DNA of 64,000 nucleotides from Prevotella sp. (lineage in GTDB: Bacteria; Bacteroidota; Bacteroidia; Bacteroidales; Bacteroidaceae). The stretch is from assembly GCA_017623155.1 (NCBI GenBank), contig JAGAPR010000003.1, positions 143,093 through 207,092 on the forward strand. Reading direction: 5' to 3'. The translations under genes and the position numbers were made by a program. How positions within the stretch are numbered: the first letter of the stretch is position 1; the number at the start of each line of letters is the position of its first letter. Positions 14,874 to 22,166 of this stretch are shown here, one piece after another. The notes under the pieces were generated by a model, which had not been told where the DNA came from, ran no database searches, and saw nothing but the letters and a program-made list of their open reading frames with translations.

Positions 14874-15827
14874 ATGAAAGTCGTTAGATATAACAATGTT
14901 GACGATACCTCCGCACCCTGTGTGGTCACCGTGGGCTTCTTTGACGGAGTGCATCGGGGGCATCGCTATCTGATAAAACAGGTGACAGACGAGGCTCGCC
15001 GACTCGGAACAGAGTCGGTGGTAGTGACTTTCGACCGCCATCCCCGGCAGGTACTCGGATGTGATTACCGCCCGAGAATGCTCAACACTCTTGAAGAGAA
15101 AACGGCTTTATTAGCCTCAACAGGCATCGACCGTTGTGTGATATTGCCTTTCGACGAGGCCATGTCGCGCCTTACGGCCAGCGAGTTCATGAGCACCGTG
15201 CTGCGCGACAAGATAGGAGCGCGGGCTCTCGTGACGGGTTACGACAACAGATTTGGGCGCAATCGCAGCGATGGCTTTGACGATTATGTGCGCTATGGCG
15301 ATGAAATCGGCATGGCGGTAATCAAGGCCAAACCGCTTGTCTTGAACGGAGTGAGCGTCAGCTCGTCTGTGATACGGTCGTTCATCGAAGCCGGCGAGGT
15401 AGAGATGGCCGCGCTGTGCCTCGAAAGCCACTACACACTGGCAGGGCGTGTGGTTGCTGGCGAGCATGTAGGTAGCGGCATGGGCTACCCCACCGCAAAC
15501 ATAGAGCCCGACAATGCCGACAAGTTAATACCCGCGACAGGCGTTTATGCCGTATGGGTCGATATAGAGGGGGTTACCGGTCGATGTCATGCAATGATGA
15601 ATATCGGCTTCCGACCGACATTCGGCGGCACTCGCAAAACACTCGAAGTACACATATTAAACTTCTCCGGCGACATCTACGGGCGGCGTATCACGGTATC
15701 GTTCGTGGGGCATCTGCGCACAGAACGCAAGTTCCGCGGAGCTTCGGAACTCGCAAATCAACTGCACGAAGATGCCCGCATGGCGATTGAGATACTTGAA
15801 GAAGACATAAAAAAAACAAAAGAATAG
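14874..15827 (+). CDS. ribF: Bifunctional riboflavin kinase / FAD synthetase
   Basis: 317 residues. The N-terminal FAD synthetase (nucleotidyltransferase) domain shows TVGFFDGVHRGHRYLI near residues 20-35, TFDRHPRQVL and the SSSVIRSFIEAGEVE motif. The C-terminal riboflavin kinase domain has GRVVAGEHVGSGMGYPTAN and NIGFRPTFGG. It phosphorylates riboflavin to FMN and adenylates it to FAD in the cytoplasm. Length is normal. It lies 30 bp behind the Ca2+ ATPase and 9 bp before the CPBP protease gene. Flavin supply fits the several flavoproteins in this window (FrdA, MnmG, DusB, flavodiiron), but no regulatory link is seen. Confidence 0.96.
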   Translation: MKVVRYNNVDDTSAPCVVTVGFFDGVHRGHRYLIKQVTDEARRLGTESVVVTFDRHPRQVLGCDYRPRMLNTLEEKTALLASTGIDRCVILPFDEAMSRLTASEFMSTVLRDKIGARALVTGYDNRFGRNRSDGFDDYVRYGDEIGMAVIKAKPLVLNGVSVSSSVIRSFIEAGEVEMAALCLESHYTLAGRVVAGEHVGSGMGYPTANIEPDNADKLIPATGVYAVWVDIEGVTGRCHAMMNIGFRPTFGGTRKTLEVHILNFSGDIYGRRITVSFVGHLRTERKFRGASELANQLHEDARMAIEILEEDIKKTKE

Positions 15828-15836
15828 CATACGATT

Positions 15837-16622
15837 ATGAAGAAAGCATTGGTATATCTGTTCGTGTTCGTCGGCCTGCAAATAGGCGTGAGCACGGTGA
15901 TAATGTTGATAATGAAACTCATCGGCGAGCCCGGGCCCCTGTCGGCCACACCACTTATCATCTCCATGGCCGCTTCGAGTGTTATTGCCGGAGCCGTTTT
16001 CCTGCTCGCACGATGGGGCAAAGTGTCGGGCGAATATGTGCGTTCCCGCCCTTGGGGCGTGCTGTTCTGGTGCGTTTTGGCCGCCATCGGCATGGTGATA
16101 CCGTCCGTATGGTTTCAAGAACAGTTGCCCGATTTGCCCAATTTGCTCAACGAACAGTTTGCCATGATAATGAAAAACCGCTACGGATATTTTGTCGTCG
16201 GCCTGCTTGTACCGCTTGTCGAGGAGCTTGTTTTCCGCGGAGCGATACTCCGCGCGCTGCTTGCCGGGATGAAAAAACATTGGTATGCCATTGCCATATC
16301 GGCCTTGTTGTTTGCCCTTGTGCACGGAAATCCGGCACAGATGCCTCATGCCTTCATCGTGGGACTGCTGCTCGGATGGATGTATTACCGCACGGGCAGC
16401 ATCGTGCCGGGTGTGGCTTTCCACTGGATAAACAACACGATAGCCTATATCCTGTATAACATAATGCCCGACCCGGACATTCCTCTCATCGTGATATTCG
16501 ACGGAAACACACGCGCCATGCTCTCAAGCGTGCTCTTCTCGCTGTGCATCCTCCTGCCGGCGATATACCAGTTGAACCTCAGGATGAAGAGAATTGACAA
16601 CGGGGAAAGCGATTTACGATAA
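15837..16622 (+). CDS. CPBP family intramembrane glutamic protease (CAAX-type)
   Basis: 261 residues, about eight membrane spans (the first: KKALVYLFVFVGLQIGVSTV). The ABI/CPBP motifs are present: VEELVFRG (EExxxR, near 131-138), FALVHGNPAQMPHAF (FxxxH) and the third motif with GVAFHWINN. Family members cleave within membranes or process prenylated or signal-like peptides; substrate unknown here. It lies within the run ribF-CPBP-DUF2851 with a 9-bp gap upstream and 24 bp downstream, indicating co-transcription. Confidence 0.93.
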   Translation: MKKALVYLFVFVGLQIGVSTVIMLIMKLIGEPGPLSATPLIISMAASSVIAGAVFLLARWGKVSGEYVRSRPWGVLFWCVLAAIGMVIPSVWFQEQLPDLPNLLNEQFAMIMKNRYGYFVVGLLVPLVEELVFRGAILRALLAGMKKHWYAIAISALLFALVHGNPAQMPHAFIVGLLLGWMYYRTGSIVPGVAFHWINNTIAYILYNIMPDPDIPLIVIFDGNTRAMLSSVLFSLCILLPAIYQLNLRMKRIDNGESDLR

Positions 16623-16646
16623 GCGAAACATGAAACAACCGGCATC

Positions 16647-18053
16647 ATGGAACAACTCCTGCATTACGTTTGGCGACACCGTCTGATACCCGCAGCATTG
16701 ACAACGACAGACAATCGGGCGGTGGAGATTATCGACCCGGGGCTTCCCAACAACGGTGCCGGACCCGATTTCTTCAATGCCAAAGTGAAAATCGACGGCA
16801 CGCTGTGGGTCGGCAATGTAGAAATTCACGACCGTTCGACAGACTGGGAAGTGCACGGACATCATCGTGACAGGGCATACGATAATGTTGTGCTGCATGT
16901 GGCGGGAGATGTCGACTGTGACGTTATCGACTCGCAAGGACGCTCCATTCCGCAGATAAGGCTCGAAGTGCCGCGCCATGTGCTTGAAAACTACGCCGAG
17001 TTGTCGCATGAAGACAGATATCCTCCGTGCCGGCGCATCATAAAATCGCTGCCGCGGCTCACTGTCCACTCATGGATGGCCGCCTTACAGACGGAGCGTC
17101 TCGAACGGAAAACGGCCGATATAAGGCGCAGGGCGGAGCTTCGGGGCGGCGACTGGGAAGATGCCTGCTTCATAACATTGGCCCGCAACTATGGCTTCGG
17201 AGTCAATGGAGATGCCTTTGAGCAATGGGCATGCCGCGTGCCGTTAGCCGCCGTGGCTCACCATCGCGACGATTTGTTTCAGATTGAAGCCATTTTTATG
17301 GGACAGGCGGGACTGCTCGACCCGATGTCCATACCCGAACGATACCGCGCACAAGCGCTTGCCGATGATTATTACAAACGCTTATGCACCGAATATACTT
17401 ATCTTTCGCATAAGTTCAATCTTTCACCCATGGATTATAAACAGTGGAAATTTCTGCGGCTGAGGCCTCAGAACTTCCCGCATATACGCATTTCCCAACT
17501 GGCAAACCTGTATCACGGGCGGCGGATGGGACTGCGGGCACTCACCGAATGCGACACCGTCGACGCACTGCGAGACATGATGCGCACGCACGTCACGCCC
17601 TATTGGGAGACCCATTACACGTTTGCATCGGAGAGTTTTAAGAACGAAAAGCAGATGTCACCATTCTCATTAAACCTTCTTCTGATAAATACCGCCATCC
17701 CGATGATATTCGCTTACGGGCGACATACGTCGGACGAGCGGTTGTGCGAGCGCGCCGGCGACATGCTCGACAGTCTAAAACCGGAGGGCAACCACATCAT
17801 ACGGATGTGGCGCGAGTGTGGTCTTGACGTGCGCTCGGCCAGCGACACGCAGGCATTGATACAGTTGAAAAACGAGTATTGCGACCGCAAAGACTGCTTG
17901 CGGTGCCGCTTCGGATATGAGTATTTGAAGAGGGGGAAGGAGCCCCTCCCGACCTCCCCAAGGGGAGGAGAAGTGAAGAGTGAAGATTACCAACAAGTAT
18001 TCCCCGAGAACTCCGAGCCCTCCGAGAGCTCCGATAACTCCGATAACTCCTAA
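16647..18053 (+). CDS. DUF2851 family protein with repeat-derived C-terminal tail
   Basis: 468 residues. The family core spans about residues 1-430: MEQLLHYVWRHRL, IDPGLPNNGAGPDFFNAKVK, WVGNVEIHDRSTDW, HVAGDVDCDV, and the Cys-rich end CDRKDCLRCRFGYEYLKR. The fold resembles a nuclease, but function is unknown. From about residue 431 the sequence EPLPTSPRGGEVKSED and a Glu/Ser/Asp/Asn-rich tail are translated from the dispersed GGAG palindromic repeat (17937-17972) and an adjoining CTCCGATAA word array. The tail is therefore an acquired extension, not part of the family. The next gene starts 12 bp downstream. Confidence 0.93.
   Translation: MEQLLHYVWRHRLIPAALTTTDNRAVEIIDPGLPNNGAGPDFFNAKVKIDGTLWVGNVEIHDRSTDWEVHGHHRDRAYDNVVLHVAGDVDCDVIDSQGRSIPQIRLEVPRHVLENYAELSHEDRYPPCRRIIKSLPRLTVHSWMAALQTERLERKTADIRRRAELRGGDWEDACFITLARNYGFGVNGDAFEQWACRVPLAAVAHHRDDLFQIEAIFMGQAGLLDPMSIPERYRAQALADDYYKRLCTEYTYLSHKFNLSPMDYKQWKFLRLRPQNFPHIRISQLANLYHGRRMGLRALTECDTVDALRDMMRTHVTPYWETHYTFASESFKNEKQMSPFSLNLLLINTAIPMIFAYGRHTSDERLCERAGDMLDSLKPEGNHIIRMWRECGLDVRSASDTQALIQLKNEYCDRKDCLRCRFGYEYLKRGKEPLPTSPRGGEVKSEDYQQVFPENSEPSESSDNSDNS
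17937..17972 (+). repeat. GGAG-type short palindromic repeat, copy 3 (inside a coding region)
   Basis: AAGGAGCCCCTCCC, GACCTCC, then CCAAGGGGAGGAGAAG: the best-preserved copy in the window. It is translated as part of the DUF2851 C-terminus. Confidence 0.88.
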
Positions 18054-18065
18054 ATAAATAAAATT

Positions 18066-18452
18066 ATGAATTATCAGTTTGAAACAAAGATGGAAGTTCG
18101 CGACTATGAGTGCGACATCGAAGGTATAGTGAACAATGCCAACTACCTGCATTACGCCGAGCATACCCGCCATTTGTACTTGAAAGCGCGGGGACTGAGC
18201 TTCGCCGAGATGCACCGCCGCGGCATCGACGCCGTCGTCGCGCGGATGAACTTGCAGTATAAGGCGGCACTCAGATGCGATGATGAGTTCATCTCGCGCC
18301 TGTTTGTGGAGAAAGTGGGGTTGCGATATGTATTTCATCAAGACTTCTATCGCCTGCCCGACGAGCGGCTTTGCTTCAAGGCTGTAACGGAAGTGGTGTG
18401 CCTCGTAGACGGAAAGATGGCGGCATGCGATGAATACGACTCGATATTATGA
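18066..18452 (+). CDS. Acyl-CoA thioesterase, 4-hydroxybenzoyl-CoA/YbgC type
   Basis: 128 residues, single hotdog fold. VRDYECDIEGIVNNANYLHY near residues 11-30 is the catalytic-loop region of this family (Asp/Glu with G-x-V-N-N-A-x-Y), followed by the helix HTRHLYLKARGLSFAEM. Members hydrolyse acyl-CoA thioesters; the acyl group here is unknown. Its stop overlaps the dprA start by 4 bp (ATGA), indicating coupled translation. Cytoplasmic. Confidence 0.92.
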   Translation: MNYQFETKMEVRDYECDIEGIVNNANYLHYAEHTRHLYLKARGLSFAEMHRRGIDAVVARMNLQYKAALRCDDEFISRLFVEKVGLRYVFHQDFYRLPDERLCFKAVTEVVCLVDGKMAACDEYDSIL

Positions 18453-19585
18453 GCGATATACAAAATACGATATACGCCATGGCGCTCACGCGCATCAGTC
18501 ATTTCAACTGTGCGGTGGCGCTCGCTCTGCACAGGGAATTGGGCAGCGCACGCGCCATTTACGAGCATCGTGCCGACATCGGCGACATCATCGAGGGCTG
18601 CCCGCCAAGGCTGACGGCTGCACTCGCATGCTGGGATGAGCCGTTACGGCGTGCCGAAGCGGAAATGGAATTCATGCGGAAGCACGACATCAGGGCACTC
18701 ACCATCGACGACAACGACTATCCGCAGCGACTGAAAGAGTGCGACGACGCGCCCACCGTGCTTTATTACCGGGGCACGGCCGACCTTAACGCCCGACGGG
18801 TGGTGAGCATTGTGGGCACCCGCCGATGCACCGTTTACGGACAGGACCTGATAAGCCGCTTCACGACAGAGCTCGAAAAGCTGTGCCCCGACACGCTTAT
18901 CGTCAGCGGACTGGCATACGGTGTGGACATCTGTGCCCATCGTAACGCTCTCGCACACAAACTCGACACCGTGGCCGTGCTGGCTCACGGACTCGACACC
19001 ATATATCCCGCCTCGCACAGAGACACGGCTGTAAGGATGCTAAACCATGGCGGACTGCTCACCGAATTCATGTCGGCGACAAACGCTGACAAGGTTAATT
19101 TCGTGAGGCGCAACCGCATCGTAGCAGGTATTGCCGATGCCACCGTCGTAGTGGAGTCGGCAGCCAAGGGCGGAAGCCTCATCACGGCAGGCATCGCCCG
19201 CAGCTATTCGAGAGATGTCTTTGCCTTTCCCGGGGCGGTGGGAGCATGTTATTCAGAGGGTTGCAACAACCTGATACGCGACAACGGAGCGGCTCTCGTC
19301 ACCTCTGCCGACGATTTCGTGCATGCCATGGGCTGGGAAAATGATGCCACCTTGCGCCGCGCCAAGGAAGCGGGAATAGAACGCTCGCTCTTTCCCGACA
19401 TCTCCGACGAGGAGCTCACCGTGGTCAATCTGTTGCAGACGGCAAACGATCTGCAGGTGAACATCATCGCAGCGAAAACCAACATGCCGATAAACCGGGT
19501 CACGGCTCTGCTCTTTCAACTCGAAATGAAAGGCGTGGTGAAGCCGCTCGCCGGAGGAATGTATCATTTGCTGTTAAGAAGTTGA
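18449..19585 (+). CDS. dprA: DNA-processing protein DprA (Smf)
   Basis: 378 residues. Order: N-terminal helical (SAM-like) region, Rossmann core with VSIVGTRRCTVYGQDL (about 115-130), SGLAYGVDICAHRNAL, GSLITAGIARSYSRDVFAFPG (the family signature, in the 240-260 region) and a C-terminal winged-helix-like domain (NDLQVNIIAAKTNMPINRVT). DprA loads RecA on incoming single-stranded DNA in transformation; in Bacteroidota it is conserved even where natural competence is not shown. It overlaps the upstream thioesterase gene by 4 bp. Confidence 0.96.
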   Translation: MSDIQNTIYAMALTRISHFNCAVALALHRELGSARAIYEHRADIGDIIEGCPPRLTAALACWDEPLRRAEAEMEFMRKHDIRALTIDDNDYPQRLKECDDAPTVLYYRGTADLNARRVVSIVGTRRCTVYGQDLISRFTTELEKLCPDTLIVSGLAYGVDICAHRNALAHKLDTVAVLAHGLDTIYPASHRDTAVRMLNHGGLLTEFMSATNADKVNFVRRNRIVAGIADATVVVESAAKGGSLITAGIARSYSRDVFAFPGAVGACYSEGCNNLIRDNGAALVTSADDFVHAMGWENDATLRRAKEAGIERSLFPDISDEELTVVNLLQTANDLQVNIIAAKTNMPINRVTALLFQLEMKGVVKPLAGGMYHLLLRS

Positions 19586-19613
19586 CTCCTTAACTCCCCA
19601 AAGAATATAGAAC

Positions 19614-20636
19614 ATGAAAATAGGTAATATAGATTTCGGACCGCGGCCGGTGTTTCTCGCGCCGATGGAAGACGTGACAGACATTGGTTTCCGAATGCTT
19701 TGCAAGCGTTTCGGGGCATCCATGGTTTACACCGAGTTCGTAAGTGCCGAGGCACTGGTGCGCTCGGTGAAGTCTACGATGAACAAACTGACGATAAGCG
19801 ATGACGAACGCCCCGTGGGAATACAGATATACGGCCGCGACACGGAGTCGATGGTCGAGGCGGCGCGCATCGTGGAGCAGGCACAACCCGACGTGATAGA
19901 CATCAATTTCGGTTGCCCGGTGAAGAAAGTGGCGGGCAAAGGCGCCGGAGCCGGCATGCTGCAAAACATTCCGCTGATGCTCGACATCACACGCGAGGTG
20001 GTCAAGGCGGTGAACGTGCCCGTCACGGTGAAGACACGCTTGGGGTGGAACAGCGACCAACTTGTCATCGTCGACCTCGCCGAGCGGTTGCAGGATTGCG
20101 GCATCCAAGCCCTGACAATCCACGGACGCACACGCGCACAGATGTATACCGGCACGGCCGACTGGACGCTGATAGGCGAGGTGAAACGCAACCCGCGAAT
20201 GCACATCCCCATAATAGGCAACGGCGACATCACCACGCCGGAAGAAGCGCACACGGCTTTCGAACGCTACGGGATCGACGCGATAATGATAGGCCGCGCC
20301 ACATTCGGCCGACCGTGGATATTCAAGGAGATTAAAGACCACTTCGCACGTCTCGACGGCACGACATCCGAGACTGCCGAACTGTCGCTCGACGACAAGA
20401 TAGACATCCTCGAAGAGCAACTCCGCATCAACGTAGAGCGCATAGACGAGTATCGGGGCATACTGCACACGCGCCGGCATCTTGCCGCCACGCCGATATT
20501 CAAGGGCATTCCCGATTTCAGACAGACGCGCATCGCCATGCTGCGGGCGGCAAATGTGGACGAGCTGACGGGAATACTGGAAGACGTGAGGAAAAAACTT
20601 GGGGGGAGCCCCAAATTGAGTGAAGAGTTTTTTTGA
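19614..20636 (+). CDS. dusB: tRNA-dihydrouridine synthase DusB
   Basis: 340 residues. FMN-binding TIM barrel with APMEDVTDIGFRMLCKRFGA (about 16-35), the catalytic motif INFGCPVKKVAGKGAGAGML (Cys near residue 102), IHGRTRAQMYTG, GNGDITTPEEA and IMIGRATFGRPWIF. It reduces uridines in tRNA D-loops using NADPH and FMN. The last residues (GGSPKLSEEFF) are read from a degenerate GGAG/word repeat, so the natural C-terminus has been replaced or extended by a few residues. It ends the operon that starts at the Ca2+ ATPase. Confidence 0.95.
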   Translation: MKIGNIDFGPRPVFLAPMEDVTDIGFRMLCKRFGASMVYTEFVSAEALVRSVKSTMNKLTISDDERPVGIQIYGRDTESMVEAARIVEQAQPDVIDINFGCPVKKVAGKGAGAGMLQNIPLMLDITREVVKAVNVPVTVKTRLGWNSDQLVIVDLAERLQDCGIQALTIHGRTRAQMYTGTADWTLIGEVKRNPRMHIPIIGNGDITTPEEAHTAFERYGIDAIMIGRATFGRPWIFKEIKDHFARLDGTTSETAELSLDDKIDILEEQLRINVERIDEYRGILHTRRHLAATPIFKGIPDFRQTRIAMLRAANVDELTGILEDVRKKLGGSPKLSEEFF

Positions 20637-20648
20637 GTGCAGAGTGCA

Positions 20649-20703
20649 GAGTGTAGAGTTATGATTACCTTCAAGACTTATTGGTTATCATAACTCTACA
20701 CTC
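20649..20703. terminator. Word-array hairpin GAGTGTAGAGTTATGAT / ATCATAACTCTACACTC
   Basis: 21-bp stem with one mismatch (20649-20669/20683-20703). The left arm is preceded by further GAGTGCA words. Probable terminator of the dusB operon. Confidence 0.75.
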
Positions 20704-20719
20704 AATTTTGGCTCCTTAT

Positions 20720-21168
20720 TTTTAATAAATGTAAAAATCGTGAGGTAATTGTTAAACGCAAAAAGTGCGACTTGAAGTCACCGTTTAGAAAAAGCCGAGA
20801 ATTTAAATTGACATTTTTATATCATTATTTGATGCTTGAGCTACAATTATTCGGGGTCGGGCATGATTTTCGGGTGTTTTTGCTCTGCAATAAGGCCGTA
20901 ATTGCATTGCATTTACGGCCTTATTGCGTTCCAATTACGGCCTAATTGGAATGCAATTACGGCCTTATTGGAAAACGGTAGGGGTTGTAGGGAGTATAGG
21001 GAAGGTAGATTTTATAGATAAGAGACTGATATACAACATTTTACGCTAAATACTCTGAGAATGCGTTTTTTTCGCCGAGGAAATTATTTTTTGAAAAGAA
21101 CGCAATTATGAGGCCTTATTTTGTAAATATAATATCAGAGATGTTAAAGGGATTAAGATATATTAAGA
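20720..21168 (-). repeat. 450-bp dispersed non-coding element, copy B (inverted)
   Basis: Full-length reverse-orientation copy of the element at 3168. The core inverted repeat GCAATAAGGCCGTAA / TTACGGCCTTATTGC (20887-20927) is intact. It extends to TATATTAAG, matching copy A beyond the TTAACATCTCTG end. Between 21170 and 21350 only a degenerate GGAGGAG motif and AT-rich sequence are seen. Confidence 0.93.
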
Positions 21169-21326
21169 AACCCACCCCCCAAAAAAAAGAGGAGGAGAAG
21201 TGAAGAGTTATGAACAACAATAACTTATAACATATTATGTTTATCACTCGAAAATATCGGATAAACCAAATTACTGTCAAACAATCACATTTTTCGACAG
21301 TGATTGAGCTTTAAGGCCGATACACA

Positions 21327-21357
21327 TTGGCCGTGCCGATGTTTTTTATTATATTTG
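21327..21357 (+). promoter_or_regulatory. Promoter (TTG-N20-TATATTTG) of the small lipoprotein gene
   Basis: TTG at 21327-21329 and TATATTTG at 21350-21357, 45 bp before the ATG at 21403. Confidence 0.65.
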
Positions 21358-21402
21358 CAACCGATAAAAACCAAAAAAATTAAACTCAAACAATTGTTAT
21401 TT

Positions 21403-22002
21403 ATGAAAAAATTAAAGTTTTTGGCAATGCTCATGTTTGCCATGTCAGCTTGTTTTACGTTTACGGCTTGCAGTGATGATGACGATGAAGGCGGTAACGG
21501 AGGAAACAAAGGAAACGGCGTTTTCTCTGTTGTCAACGGCACATCGAAGTCGGGGTTCAACTATGGTACCTGGCATATAGAGGAAAGTGGAACGCAGAAT
21601 GCCTTTTATAGCATGGAGTTTTATACGTTTGATATATACTCGGCATGCATGAATGGCGATTTCAGCATTATGGGCCGTGGATTTTCTGTAGTATATATAG
21701 ACCTTAATGTGCCGGTTTCATCCGCATCGCTGCCTACCGGAGAGTTCGCCCCGGGAGATTATAGTGTATACAGTGCGTTCAATATATCGGCATCGGTAAC
21801 AGAAGGTTCAAACCAGTATGAGAAGGTGTCAGGCACAGGAAACGGCAATCTTGTCATAACGGAGAACGGCGGGAAGTATACCGTCAGCATAGCCAATATG
21901 AAGGTTGTGGATAATAATGGCGACAGCAACACTTTCTATTCGGGCTCATTCTCGTTTACCGGCACGATGCGTAAGTTTGATCCCAACGAATATGGAGAGT
22001 AA
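21403..22002 (+). CDS. Lipoprotein of unknown function with acidic linker
   Basis: 199 residues from ATG 21403; the upstream frame crosses the promoter. Signal MKKLKFLAMLMFAMSACFTF ends in the lipobox TAC, then SDDDDEGGNGGNKGNG, the acidic/Gly linker typical of outer-membrane-exposed Bacteroidota lipoproteins. The rest is beta-rich (TSKSGFNYGTWHIEESGTQN, FYSGSFSFTGTM) and not recognised. It stands alone between a repeat copy and the convergent M6 protease gene; a shared hairpin terminator follows. Confidence 0.75.
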   Translation: MKKLKFLAMLMFAMSACFTFTACSDDDDEGGNGGNKGNGVFSVVNGTSKSGFNYGTWHIEESGTQNAFYSMEFYTFDIYSACMNGDFSIMGRGFSVVYIDLNVPVSSASLPTGEFAPGDYSVYSAFNISASVTEGSNQYEKVSGTGNGNLVITENGGKYTVSIANMKVVDNNGDSNTFYSGSFSFTGTMRKFDPNEYGE

Positions 22003-22029
22003 CGGAGCGGCCAAGTTTACTTCGTGAAA

Positions 22030-22076
22030 AGTAAGAGCCGTGTCAGTCCCGCTTGCGGGCGACACGGCTCTTTCTT
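22030..22076. terminator. Bidirectional terminator AAGAGCCGTGTC / GACACGGCTCTT
   Basis: 12-bp stem with an inner CCCGC/GCGGG hairpin, followed by TTCTTTTTA, between two convergent genes. Confidence 0.88.
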
Positions 22077-22121
22077 TTTAATGCCTTTGTGTTTTTATCT
22101 TAATAGAAGCTCTATGGTCCG

Positions 22122-22166
22122 GCGTTTCTCCTCCCATTCGTGGAGGTCGCGGGAGGGGCTCCCCCC
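22122..22166 (-). repeat. GGAG-type short palindromic repeat, copy 4 (diverged)
   Basis: TTTCTCCTCCCATTCGTGGA, then GGTCGCGGGAGGGGCTCCCC; it abuts the stop codon of the M6 protease gene. Confidence 0.7.

Noticed and set aside
16647-20636. Competence operon
   Set aside because: dprA is the only competence-related gene in the run; its neighbours are housekeeping or unknown, and dprA is generally conserved.
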